From positions 62,001 through 126,000 of the forward strand of contig JADFZV010000004.1 in the NCBI GenBank assembly GCA_015232335.1: 64,000 bases of DNA, given 5' to 3'. The stretch is from Alphaproteobacteria bacterium (GTDB taxonomy: Bacteria > Pseudomonadota > Alphaproteobacteria > Rhodospirillales > WMHbin7). A program made the translations under genes and the position numbers. Under the pieces are notes generated by a model. The model was not told where the DNA came from, made no database searches, and was given only the letters and a program-made list of their open reading frames with translations. Below, piece after piece: positions 1-12,388 of the stretch. The first letter of the stretch is position 1. Each line of letters begins with the position of its first letter.

Positions 1-144
1 ATGAGCCAGATAGCGAGCCTGAAGGGCCCATACGGTATGGTTCATGCCCGCTCCGTGCAGCAGGATCAGGCTTGGCTTGGCCGAATCGAAAGGAACGCCG
101 CCGGTGGCGGCAAAAACCCGATATCCGTCAAGGCTGAAATCCAT
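1..144 (-). CDS. alpha/beta hydrolase, N-terminal fragment (cut by window edge)
   Basis: Reading the minus strand from an ATG at 144 gives 48 codons beginning MDFSLDGYRVFAATGG and continuing through LILLHGAGMNHTVW. The HGxGxxxxxW stretch after a short beta strand is the oxyanion-hole region of alpha/beta hydrolases. The gene runs off the left edge, so the catalytic Ser, Asp and His cannot be seen and the substrate cannot be named. It starts one base after the metY stop, so the two are probably co-transcribed. MetX-type acyltransferases share the fold, but this N-terminus looks more like a small esterase or lactonase. Confidence 0.7.
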   Translation of the reverse strand, partial: MDFSLDGYRVFAATGGVPFDSAKPSLILLHGAGMNHTVWALQARYLAH

Positions 145-145
145 T

Positions 146-1447
146 TCAGCCCCCCTTGGCAGCGGCATGAAGGGCCTGGGCGAGGTCCTCGACCAGATCG
201 CGTTCGTCTTCCAGGCCCACCGACAGGCGGATGAGGTCTTCGCCGATACCGGCGGCTGCCAGGGCTTGGGCGTTCATTTGCTGATGGGTCGTGCTGGCCG
301 GATGGATGGCCAGCGATTTCGCATCGCCGATATTGGCCAGATGCGAAAAGACCTTCAGTTTCTCGATGAAGGTGGCAGCGGCTTTCCTGCCGCCCTTGAT
401 GCCGAAGGTAACGATGGCCGTGGACCCTTTGGGGTAGAGTTCCTGTGCGCGGTCGTGATCGGGATGTTCGGGCAGATCGGGCGAATTGACCCAGGCCACC
501 CCGGGCGCCGTTTCAAGAAACCGCACCACCTGGCGGGCATTGTGGATGTGCCGGGCCATGCGCAGCGGCAGGGTCTCGATGCCTTGCAACAGGTGAAAGG
601 CGGTCGTGGGGCTCATCGAGGCCCCGAAATCGCGCAATCCCTCGGCCCTGGCCCGCATAATGAAAGCGGCGGGACCAAACTCTTCAGCGAAATCAAGCCC
701 GTGATAACCCGCATAAGGCTCGGTCAGGGTAGGGAATTTGGCCGCCTGCGCTTCCCAGTCGAAGCTGCCGCCGTCGATCAGGATGCCGCCGATGGCAACG
801 CCGTGCCCGCCCAGATATTTCGTGGCCGAATGCATCACAATGTCGGCCCCCAGGGCGATGGGCTGGCCCAGATAGGGCGTGGTGAAGGTGGCGTCGATCA
901 TCAGGGGCAGGCCCGCTTCGTGCGCCACCTGGGCGATCTGCGGGATATCCAACACTTCCAGATTGGGGTTTCCCACAGTTTCCGCAAAAATCAGGCGTGT
1001 TTCCGGGCGAATGGCGGATTTGAAGGCGTTCGCGTCCCTGGGATCGACGAAACTGGCGGTGATGCCAAAGCGGGGCAGGGTGAGAGCCAACAGATTGTAA
1101 CTGCCGCCGTAAAGGGCGCGCGAAGCGACGATATGCCCACCAGACCCCATCAGGGTGACGATGGCCAGATGCAGGGCGGCCTGGCCCGAGGCGGTGGCGA
1201 CGGCCCCCACGCCGCCCTCAAGGGCGCTCAAACGCTCTTCCAGCACGGAAACGGTGGGGTTCGAGATGCGCGAATAGATGTGACCGGCGCGTTCCAGGTT
1301 GAACAGGGAGGCGGCGTGGTCGGTGCTTTTGAAGACGTAGGAGGTGGTTTGATAGATCGGCACCGCCAGGGAACCATGTTCCGAATCAGGCTGTTGGCCC
1401 GCATGCAGGGCCAGCGTGTCGAACCGGATATGCTTGGGATCGGCCAT
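146..1447 (-). CDS. metY: O-acetylhomoserine sulfhydrylase (MetY-type PLP enzyme)
   Basis: This is a 433-residue Cys/Met-metabolism PLP enzyme that makes homocysteine from O-acetylhomoserine and sulfide. The N-terminus (FDTLALHAGQQPD, then AVPIYQTTSYVF) and the PLP-lysine region SATKYLGGHG are typical of the MetY branch, which is longer than MetB/MetC because of an insertion in the second half. ATG 1447 is preferred over a TTG one codon upstream because a GAGGGGGA ribosome site lies five bases before it. It is divergent from gltB and followed without a gap by an alpha/beta hydrolase. A methionine gamma-lyase-like activity is possible but less likely at this length. Confidence 0.9.
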   Translation of the reverse strand: MADPKHIRFDTLALHAGQQPDSEHGSLAVPIYQTTSYVFKSTDHAASLFNLERAGHIYSRISNPTVSVLEERLSALEGGVGAVATASGQAALHLAIVTLMGSGGHIVASRALYGGSYNLLALTLPRFGITASFVDPRDANAFKSAIRPETRLIFAETVGNPNLEVLDIPQIAQVAHEAGLPLMIDATFTTPYLGQPIALGADIVMHSATKYLGGHGVAIGGILIDGGSFDWEAQAAKFPTLTEPYAGYHGLDFAEEFGPAAFIMRARAEGLRDFGASMSPTTAFHLLQGIETLPLRMARHIHNARQVVRFLETAPGVAWVNSPDLPEHPDHDRAQELYPKGSTAIVTFGIKGGRKAAATFIEKLKVFSHLANIGDAKSLAIHPASTTHQQMNAQALAAAGIGEDLIRLSVGLEDERDLVEDLAQALHAAAKGG

Positions 1448-1606
1448 CAATTCCCCCTCTGGCGGCTTAAGGCTTGACTATAGGCCCTTGTATGGCCTTG
1501 AATCCAGCCGTTCAAGACAGACGGGTTTTCCTCTAACGAGCCCCAGCATTTCTGCCCTGCGAAAAATAGGGCTGGAAAGCTGTCCAATTTTTTGTAAAAA
1601 GGACGG

Positions 1607-1623
1607 CTTGTTCCGGTAACAAG
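1607..1623. promoter_or_regulatory. small inverted repeat in gltB leader
   Basis: CTTGTT-CCGGT-AACAAG is a 6-bp perfect inverted repeat about 57 bases upstream of the gltB start, in the metY/gltB divergent spacer. It could be a regulator site or a small leader hairpin. No matching family was recognised, so the role is inferred from position only. Confidence 0.3.
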
Positions 1624-1679
1624 TCATGCGTGGTGTCAGGCGGACCTTGTCCCAGCCGCCAGTAAGGATGATTGAGCCT

Positions 1680-6332
<4,653 letters not shown>

Positions 6333-6333
6333 C

Positions 6334-7749
6334 ATGGGCAAGCCGACGGGTTTCATGGAATTCTCGCGCCAGGAGCGGACCTACGCACCGGCCTCGGATC
6401 GCATCACGCATTACAACGAGTTCGTAAACGGGCTGGATGATCAGGCGGTGGCGAATCAAGGGGCGCGCTGCATGGATTGCGGCATTCCCTTCTGCCATTC
6501 GGGCTGTCCGGTTTCCAACGTCATTCCCGATTGGAACGATCTGGTCTACAAGAACCGCTGGAAGGAAGCGCTGGAGGCTTTGTCGGCCACCAACAATTTC
6601 CCCGAATTCACCGGGCGCATTTGTCCGGCCCCTTGCGAATCCTCCTGCACGCTGAATATCGACGATGTGCCAGTGACGATCAAAACCATCGAATGCGCCA
6701 TCATTGACCGCGCCTGGGAAGAAGGCTGGATCAAGCCGCAGATTCCCGCCAGGACCAGCGGAAAAACAGTTGCCGTGATTGGTTCCGGCCCCGCCGGTCT
6801 GGCCGCCGCCCAGCAATTGGCCAGGGCCGGGCACGAGGTCACTGTCTTCGAGAAGAACGCCAAGGCGGGCGGCCTTTTGCGCTATGGCATTCCCGACTTC
6901 AAGCTTTCGAAGTCGCTGATCGACCGCCGGGTCGCCCAGATGCGGGCCGAGGGAGTCGAGTTCCGCACCAAGGCCCATGTCGGCGTGACGGTCGATGCCA
7001 AGGAGATTCTGGCGAAGTTCGATGCCGTTCTTTTGGCAGGAGGTGCTGAGAATCCGCGCGACCTGGCCGTGCCGGGGCGCGATCTCGCCGGTGTGCATTT
7101 CGCCATGGATTTTCTGACTCAGCAGAATCGGCGCAACGGTGCCGAGGATTTCGTCGCCGAGGACATTCTGGCCACCGGCAAGCGCGTCGTGGTCATCGGC
7201 GGCGGCGACACGGGTTCCGACTGCATCGGCACCTCGGTGCGCCAGCAGGCCCTGTCGGTCACGCAGATCGAGATTCTGCCCAAGCCCCCCCAGAAAGAGG
7301 ACAAGGCCCTGACCTGGCCGAAATGGCCCAATAAGCTGCGCACCTCGTCCTCGCACGAAGAAGGCTGCGAGCGCATGTGGAGTGTCGCCACTCAGTCCTT
7401 CCAGGGCAAGAACGGCAAGCTTTCGGCCCTCAATCTCGTCAAGGTGGATGCGGCCTTAAAGCCCATTCCCGGCAGCGATTTCACCATCGAGGCCGATCTG
7501 GCCTTCCTGGCCATGGGCTTTGTTTCACCCGTCAAGGCGGGACTGCTGGAATCACTGGGCGTGGGGCTTGATCAGCGCGGCAATGTGGCCGCCGATTACG
7601 AGGGCTTTGCCACCAGCGCACCCAAGGTCTTCGCCGCAGGCGACATGCGCCGCGGCCAAAGCCTTGTCGTCTGGGCGATCCGCGAAGGCAGGCGGGCGGC
7701 TGCGGCCATTGACGCCTTCCTCATGGGATCGACTCTTCTACCGAGATAG
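6334..7749 (+). CDS. gltD: glutamate synthase (NADPH) small subunit
   Basis: This 471-residue FAD/NADPH subunit passes electrons to GltB. The N-terminus carries the cysteine clusters [14 protein letters not shown] and CPAPCESSC that bind 4Fe-4S centres. They are followed by the FAD Rossmann motif [18 protein letters not shown] and the NADPH motif [13 protein letters not shown]. The start directly after the gltB stop gives the usual [10 protein letters not shown] opening. The end nearly abuts the convergent cytochrome gene (six bases between stops), leaving no room for a separate terminator. Confidence 0.97.
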   Translation: MGKPTGFMEFSRQERTYAPASDRITHYNEFVNGLDDQAVANQGARCMDCGIPFCHSGCPVSNVIPDWNDLVYKNRWKEALEALSATNNFPEFTGRICPAPCESSCTLNIDDVPVTIKTIECAIIDRAWEEGWIKPQIPARTSGKTVAVIGSGPAGLAAAQQLARAGHEVTVFEKNAKAGGLLRYGIPDFKLSKSLIDRRVAQMRAEGVEFRTKAHVGVTVDAKEILAKFDAVLLAGGAENPRDLAVPGRDLAGVHFAMDFLTQQNRRNGAEDFVAEDILATGKRVVVIGGGDTGSDCIGTSVRQQALSVTQIEILPKPPQKEDKALTWPKWPNKLRTSSSHEEGCERMWSVATQSFQGKNGKLSALNLVKVDAALKPIPGSDFTIEADLAFLAMGFVSPVKAGLLESLGVGLDQRGNVAADYEGFATSAPKVFAAGDMRRGQSLVVWAIREGRRAAAAIDAFLMGSTLLPR

Positions 7750-7755
7750 AGAGTA

Positions 7756-8217
7756 TCAATCCTCGAAGACGCCTTCGGCGGCCTTGGGGTGGCAGGCCAC
7801 GCAATTGGCCAGCGACTTGATGCGGGCCATGGCGGCAGCACCCAGCTTGATCTTGCCGTGCTTCCTTTGAAAGCCGAAGGTTTCAGTCAAACGAATCGGA
7901 GCGGGATCGCCCTTGACGCTTTTCAAGAAGGGGCTGGCGCGTCCGGTCTTGGCATCGCCCGCACCCGCCAGCAGCACAGATTCCACCGCCGCCCTGCGTT
8001 CCTCGGGCAGGCGGGCATCGTCGCCGAAATGATTGTCCAGCGACCCCATGACCTTTTTCCAGGACTCCTGGGTCAGCCAGCCCGCCGAGAAGGCCAGGTG
8101 GCAAGACGCACATTCCTTGACCAGAATCGGATCGCTTGCCATTTGTGCCCTTGCGCTGGCTTGCGAAGCGAGCAAAAGGGCCGAGGCGAGGGGAAGAAGA
8201 ATCAGATGCTTTCTCAT
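7756..8217 (-). CDS. periplasmic dihaem cytochrome c
   Basis: This 153-residue protein has a cleavable signal peptide (RKHLILLPLASALLLASQASARAQ) and two CxxCH haem sites, CASCH near the mature N-terminus and CVACH near the C-terminus. It resembles the small dihaem cytochrome family DHC, periplasmic electron carriers often paired with a cytochrome b561. No b561 gene is adjacent here, so the partner is unknown. The start is ATG 8217, with CAGGAG just upstream. It shares the strand with the MFS gene upstream (68-base gap) but no functional link is obvious. Confidence 0.85.
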   Translation of the reverse strand: MRKHLILLPLASALLLASQASARAQMASDPILVKECASCHLAFSAGWLTQESWKKVMGSLDNHFGDDARLPEERRAAVESVLLAGAGDAKTGRASPFLKSVKGDPAPIRLTETFGFQRKHGKIKLGAAAMARIKSLANCVACHPKAAEGVFED

Positions 8218-8285
8218 GCGGGGCTCCTGGCGTGTCTTGTTGGCAATGATTATCGCCAGCCCGTCCTGAACCCAATCTGAATGGA

Positions 8286-9428
8286 TCATCCTTCCTTGAA
8301 TAAGTGCCTCGCAACAAAAGCGCCCAGGACCGACAGCCCCGCCATCAGAAGAAAGGCAAATCCGCCCAGGGCATGATAAAGCGGACCAGCGGTCAGCATG
8401 CCTGCACTGAGGGCAATGCCCATCACGCCCGATGAATAAAGCCCCTGAGCGCGGGCCGAGAGGTTGGGGGCGATGGTGCGCAGCAGATAATGCATGGCAC
8501 CCAGATGCGCCGCACCAAAGGTCAGGGCATGCAGTGTTTGCGCTGCGATCAGGGCTGGAACCCAAGTTGTGACCCCCAGGACCAGCCAGCGGATCAGCCC
8601 GCCCAATCCCGCCAGAATCAGAAGGCGCCTGGGATCCAGATGTTTCAAGACCCGGTTGCCTTGCGAGAAGAGAACGATCTCGGACAACACGCCCAGCGCC
8701 CATAACAGGCCGATGGTGGTCTCGTCGATTCCCGCCGTGCGCCAATGCAGGGTGGAGAAGCCGTAATAGACCGTATGGCTGGCTTGCAGCAGGCTGGCAG
8801 CAAGCAGGAAGATCAGGAATTGCCGACCCGAAAGCAGGGCCATCATGCCAGCTCCCGTCTCTTCGCTTTTCTTCTCGACGCTGAATTCGGGCAGGCCCAG
8901 GCTGATCAGGGCCATCAGCAGAAAACCCGCGAGCGAGATGGGCAGAACGATCTCGGACGAACGACCCGCCAACATCCAGCCGCCCAGCATGGCCGAGAGG
9001 ATGAAGGTCAGCGATCCCCAAAGGCGCACGCGCCCGTAATCAAACTGGTGACGGTGCGCCATGTGCAGAGACAAGCTCTCGGCCAGCGGCATCTGGGCGG
9101 CAAACAGACCGCTGGACAGGGCCGACAGTAACAGCAGGGGCAGGAAGCCCTCGGTCACCCAGAAGGCGCAGAAGGAAAAGAAGGTGGCGAAGGCCAGCGC
9201 GATCATGGCTGTCCGCCTGCGCCCCAGGTGATCAACCCAGGTGCCGACCAGGGGATTGAGCAGGACTTTGGAGAAGGAGCCCGCCGCCAGGACAACCCCG
9301 ATCTCCCATTCCGAAAGCCCCCGTCCAGCCAGCCAGACCGGCCAGAAGGGCAGCAGGACCCCGATGGGGGCGAACAGACCGGCATAATGGGCGGCGAGCC
9401 GGGTTCTTAAGAATCTTGGGGCTGGCAT
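8286..9428 (-). CDS. MFS permease, phenylpropionate permease-like
   Basis: This 380-residue polytopic membrane protein has about 12 hydrophobic segments. After the second segment comes VGTWVDHLGRRRTAMI, an MFS signature loop. The opening LAAHYAGLFAPIGVLLPFWP and overall character resemble the MFS_1_like/HcaT (3-phenylpropionate permease) group. It is divergent from the phenylacetate operon across a 185-base spacer, which makes uptake of an aromatic acid plausible. The substrate is inferred from family resemblance and location only. Confidence 0.7.
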   Translation of the reverse strand: MPAPRFLRTRLAAHYAGLFAPIGVLLPFWPVWLAGRGLSEWEIGVVLAAGSFSKVLLNPLVGTWVDHLGRRRTAMIALAFATFFSFCAFWVTEGFLPLLLLSALSSGLFAAQMPLAESLSLHMAHRHQFDYGRVRLWGSLTFILSAMLGGWMLAGRSSEIVLPISLAGFLLMALISLGLPEFSVEKKSEETGAGMMALLSGRQFLIFLLAASLLQASHTVYYGFSTLHWRTAGIDETTIGLLWALGVLSEIVLFSQGNRVLKHLDPRRLLILAGLGGLIRWLVLGVTTWVPALIAAQTLHALTFGAAHLGAMHYLLRTIAPNLSARAQGLYSSGVMGIALSAGMLTAGPLYHALGGFAFLLMAGLSVLGAFVARHLFKEG

Positions 9429-9534
9429 GGCTATTACTTTGAATTATGGGCCTGTTTAAGGCAAGTCAGGCTTTGTGCGGCGCAACGTGATACAAATATT
9501 ACCATACAAAATCATTAAAGTGTGTCGAATGTTA

Positions 9535-9563
9535 TTGATAATTCGGTATCGCGATGCTAGTTT
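9535..9563 (+). promoter_or_regulatory. candidate sigma70 promoter of the pad operon
   Basis: TTGATA, a 17-base spacer and TAGTTT lie about 50 bases upstream of the thioesterase start. This is the AT-richest part of the MFS/pad divergent spacer (9429-9613). Just upstream, two similar stretches TACAAAT and TACAAAA about 17 bases apart could hold a regulator site. The -10 match is moderate and the call is inference. Confidence 0.45.
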
Positions 9564-9613
9564 AGGAAAACGACCGGATAACGGCCCCAGACGCATCAGC
9601 CAGGAGGAAGAGC

Positions 9614-10018
9614 ATGAAGCCGAGCCTTGCCCAGGGTCTTGCCACCAGCCGCAGCTTTGAGGTGGATAAGGACCGCACCATCAGCTTCATGGGAGAGGAA
9701 GGACGCGTCTATGCCACGCCGTCGATGGTGCGCGACATCGAGCAGACTTGCCGAGATTTCCTGCTCTCTCACCTGGATGCGGGCGAAGATTCCGTGGGCA
9801 CGAGGGTCGAATTCGATCATATGGCGGCGACTCCTCTGGGCATGTCGGTCGAGTTTTCCGTGACCATCGCCGAGGTGCAGGGCCGCGCCGTGACCTTCGA
9901 GGTCACGGGCAAGGATGCGATCGATCAGATTTGTCGGGGCAAGCATTGGCGTTTCGTGGTCGATGTCGCCAAGACGGCCGAGCGCATCAAGGCCAAAGCT
10001 GCCAAAGCCAAGGGCTGA
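9614..10018 (+). CDS. FlK-like acyl-CoA thioesterase at head of pad operon
   Basis: This 134-residue hotdog-fold protein resembles fluoroacetyl-CoA thioesterase FlK. Thr35, Glu43 and His69 correspond to the FlK triad Thr42/Glu50/His76 with the same spacing, inside YATPSMVRDIEQTC and DHMAATPLGM. A VGT stretch just before the His and a GxxxW segment near the end also fit. It has a good ribosome site (GGAGGAAGAG) and precedes padC by 24 bases. Because phenylacetyl-CoA oxidation to phenylglyoxylate must also release CoA, a role on phenylglyoxylyl-CoA or a dead-end CoA ester in this pathway is a reasonable inference. The family assignment is firmer than the substrate. Confidence 0.75.
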   Translation: MKPSLAQGLATSRSFEVDKDRTISFMGEEGRVYATPSMVRDIEQTCRDFLLSHLDAGEDSVGTRVEFDHMAATPLGMSVEFSVTIAEVQGRAVTFEVTGKDAIDQICRGKHWRFVVDVAKTAERIKAKAAKAKG

Positions 10019-10042
10019 ATTCCTTCCCGCGAAGGGAGTGTC

Positions 10043-10696
10043 ATGACCAAGTATGTTCTTGTCGCCGATCTCAGGCGTTGCGTGGGTTGCCAGACCTGCA
10101 CGGCGGCTTGCAAGAATTCCAACGCCACGGCGCCCGGTGTGCAGTGGCGCAAGGTGCTGGATATCGAGACCGGCGAGTTTCCCGATGTGCGGCGGACCTT
10201 TCTGCCCGTGGGCTGCATGCATTGCGACGATCCGCCCTGCATGACGGTCTGTCCCTCGACCGCCACCCAGAAGCGGGCCGACGGGATCGTCATCATCGAT
10301 TACGACTTGTGCATCGGTTGCGCCTATTGCGCCGTGGCTTGCCCCTATCAAGCCCGCTTCAAGGTCAGTGACCGCTTGAGTGCCTATGGCGCTGCCGGGG
10401 AAATGGCGCATGAGGCGGCCAGATTCGATCCCGCCATGATCGGCGTCGCCCAGAAATGCACCTTCTGCTCGGATCGCATCGACGAAGGGGTGGCGAACGG
10501 GCTGGTGCCCGGCAAGGACTGGCAGGCCACACCGGCCTGCGTCAATTCCTGCATCTCGAGCGCACTTCAATTTGGCGATATCGAGGACAAGGAAAGCCTG
10601 GTCAGCCAACTTCTGGCTGCCAACCAGTCGTCTTGCATGCATGAGGAATTGGGGACGGGCCCCAATATCCGCTATATCTGGGACGGTGCGCCATGA
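10043..10696 (+). CDS. padC: phenylacetyl-CoA:acceptor oxidoreductase iron-sulfur subunit (PadC-like)
   Basis: This 217-residue ferredoxin-type subunit is of the DmsB/NrfC kind. Cysteine groups occur in order: CVGCQTCTAACKN, CMHCDDPPCMTVCP, CIGCAYCAVACPY and a final CTFC...CVNSC, enough for four clusters. In the DMSO-reductase superfamily such subunits wire a molybdopterin catalytic subunit to a membrane anchor. The following gene is that anchor (4-base ATGA overlap), but the catalytic subunit expected upstream (PadB) is absent. The name follows from the pad gene order downstream; by sequence alone a generic DMSO-reductase-family FeS subunit is equally supported. Confidence 0.75.
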   Translation: MTKYVLVADLRRCVGCQTCTAACKNSNATAPGVQWRKVLDIETGEFPDVRRTFLPVGCMHCDDPPCMTVCPSTATQKRADGIVIIDYDLCIGCAYCAVACPYQARFKVSDRLSAYGAAGEMAHEAARFDPAMIGVAQKCTFCSDRIDEGVANGLVPGKDWQATPACVNSCISSALQFGDIEDKESLVSQLLAANQSSCMHEELGTGPNIRYIWDGAP

Positions 10697-11553
10697 CGGA
10701 TCAGACGCCAGAGATCAAGGGCGTCTCGCCCTGGCTGCAAACCAACTGGGATATACGGGCGGCTGGCAATTTTATCGGCGGCGGCACAGGTACTGGTTTC
10801 CTTGTGGCTGCGGTTTTTCTGGGGTTCTTTTCTCCAAGGATGGCGGCTTTCGTCGGATTGACCTTTGTCGGACTGGGATTGTTCAGCGTCTGGCTCGAGA
10901 TCGGCAGGCCTTGGCGCTCGATCAATCTGTTTTTCCATCCCCAAACCTCTTGGATGACGCGCGAAGGGCTGGTCGCCCTGCCGCTGTTCGCGCTGGGCGG
11001 TCTGGCCGTTCTGTTCAACTCTCAGGCGGCCCTGATCGGGGCGGCATTGGTGGGGCTGGTCTATCTCTATTGTCAGGCTCGTATTTTGATGGCGGCCAAA
11101 GGCATTCCCGCCTGGCGTCACCCAGCCTTGCTTCCCGTCATGATGGCAACCGGCCTGACCGAGGGGGCGGGGCTTGCCGTGGTCCTGGCTCAGGGGCAGG
11201 GGGCTTTCATCCTGATCTTACTGATCGCAATTCGTTTCGATTTGTGGCGGCGCTATAACCGGCGTCTGGCGCAAGACGGCGTGCCGGTTGGCGCCCTGCG
11301 CGTTCTGGCCCGTTACCAAAGGTCCTTCCTGATCGCGGGGCATATCGCTCCCGTGGTTCTGCTGGTCCTGGCGTCGCTGCTGGGCGCCCCCTTCCTGGCA
11401 ATTCTGGGCGGCGTTCTGGCAACCGGAGCGGGCTGGGGAATCAAGTTTCTCCTGATCACCAAGGCGGCCTATAATCAGGGCTTCGCTCTGCCGGGCATTC
11501 CCGTGCGTGGACAGGGCAGTCCGGGCGCACCAGTAAAGCCAGGGTGGGCATGA
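10693..11553 (+). CDS. padD: phenylacetyl-CoA:acceptor oxidoreductase membrane anchor (PadD-like)
   Basis: This 286-residue integral membrane protein has about eight hydrophobic segments, resembling DmsC/NrfD anchors that hand electrons to or from quinone. The VFLGFFSPRMAAFVGLTFVG and FSVWLEIGRPWRSINLFFHP region matches the early helices of this family. It overlaps padC by ATGA and padE by ATGA, so the genes are translationally coupled. In Azoarcus-type clusters PadBCD oxidises phenylacetyl-CoA with membrane quinone as acceptor; here only the two electron-transfer subunits are present. Confidence 0.7.
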   Translation: MTDQTPEIKGVSPWLQTNWDIRAAGNFIGGGTGTGFLVAAVFLGFFSPRMAAFVGLTFVGLGLFSVWLEIGRPWRSINLFFHPQTSWMTREGLVALPLFALGGLAVLFNSQAALIGAALVGLVYLYCQARILMAAKGIPAWRHPALLPVMMATGLTEGAGLAVVLAQGQGAFILILLIAIRFDLWRRYNRRLAQDGVPVGALRVLARYQRSFLIAGHIAPVVLLVLASLLGAPFLAILGGVLATGAGWGIKFLLITKAAYNQGFALPGIPVRGQGSPGAPVKPGWA

Positions 11554-12116
11554 CCGAGATACGCATTCATGGACGCGGCGGACAGGGGGCTGTTCTGGCC
11601 TCGGGGCTTCTGGCCCAGGCCATGGCCGACGAGGGACGCCATGTCGTGGCCATTCCGTCGTTCGGTTTCGAGCGGCGTGGCGCTCCCGTTGCCTGCTTCA
11701 TGCGCGTGGAGGACAAGCCGATCCGCGCCATGACCAACATCTACAAGCCCGATATCATTCTGTGCATCGATCCCACGGTGTCGAAGGTGGTCAACATCTT
11801 CGAAGGCATGGGTCCGGGCGGCATTCTGGTGCAGGCGGGCAAGGGCGATCCATCGGCTCTGGCCGTGCCCCCTGTCGTCGCCAAGATCGGATTATGCGAT
11901 GCCGTGGGCATTGCGCTTGCCATCTTCAAGCGCCCCATCACCAATACCGTCATGCTGGGCGCCTTCGCCCGCACCACCGGGCTGGTGTCCCTGGCGGCGC
12001 TGAAGTCGGCCATCGAGGGCGGCGAGTTTCGCGATGCTGGGCTAAAGCAAAATCTGGAGGCGGTCGAGCGCGGCTATCATGAGACGCAGCTTCTGGCCCT
12101 GAAGGGGACGGCATGA
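11550..12116 (+). CDS. padE: phenylglyoxylate oxidoreductase gamma-type subunit
   Basis: This 188-residue pyruvate/ketoisovalerate:ferredoxin oxidoreductase gamma domain has the hallmark opening EIRIHGRGGQGAVLAS followed by a segment ending IPSFGFERRGAPVACF. It forms part of the 2-oxoacid oxidoreductase that decarboxylates phenylglyoxylate to benzoyl-CoA. The ATG at 11550 overlaps the padD stop and is preferred to a GTG two codons earlier. The set gamma-delta-alpha-FAD-beta that starts here matches padEFGHI of Azoarcus evansii in order. Confidence 0.85.
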   Translation: MTEIRIHGRGGQGAVLASGLLAQAMADEGRHVVAIPSFGFERRGAPVACFMRVEDKPIRAMTNIYKPDIILCIDPTVSKVVNIFEGMGPGGILVQAGKGDPSALAVPPVVAKIGLCDAVGIALAIFKRPITNTVMLGAFARTTGLVSLAALKSAIEGGEFRDAGLKQNLEAVERGYHETQLLALKGTA

Positions 12117-12388
12117 CTCATCCCAGGGCCAACATTCCCGACAATCTGTGTCCAGTGGCGACCGAGCTTTCGGGCATGCTCCCCGGCGACTGGCGGGCCA
12201 TGCGTCCCGTGGTGGATCGCGACAAATGTGTCAAATGCGCGGTCTGCTGGATGTTCTGCCCGGTCCAGTGCATCAAGGAAATGCCCGCCTGGTTCGACGT
12301 CAACTATGCCACCTGCAAGGGCTGCGGCATCTGCGCCAACGAATGTCCGCACCGCGCCATTGCCATGGTCGAGGAGCCCCAGGCATGA
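12113..12388 (+). CDS. padF: phenylglyoxylate oxidoreductase delta-type ferredoxin subunit
   Basis: This 91-residue 2x[4Fe-4S] ferredoxin domain has CVKCAVCWMFCPVQC and CKGCGICANECPH. It is the delta subunit of the 2-oxoacid oxidoreductase and carries electrons from the TPP site. It overlaps padE and padG by ATGA at both ends, so its stoichiometry is probably set by coupled translation. Confidence 0.88.
   Translation: MTHPRANIPDNLCPVATELSGMLPGDWRAMRPVVDRDKCVKCAVCWMFCPVQCIKEMPAWFDVNYATCKGCGICANECPHRAIAMVEEPQA

Noticed and set aside
44..1477. 477-codon open frame on the plus strand
   Set aside because: Antisense shadow of metY and the hydrolase start.
7756..9021. 421-codon minus-strand frame spanning cytochrome and MFS genes as one fusion
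   Set aside because: The upstream part is an out-of-frame reading of the MFS gene; the cytochrome has its own start, signal peptide and ribosome site at 8217.
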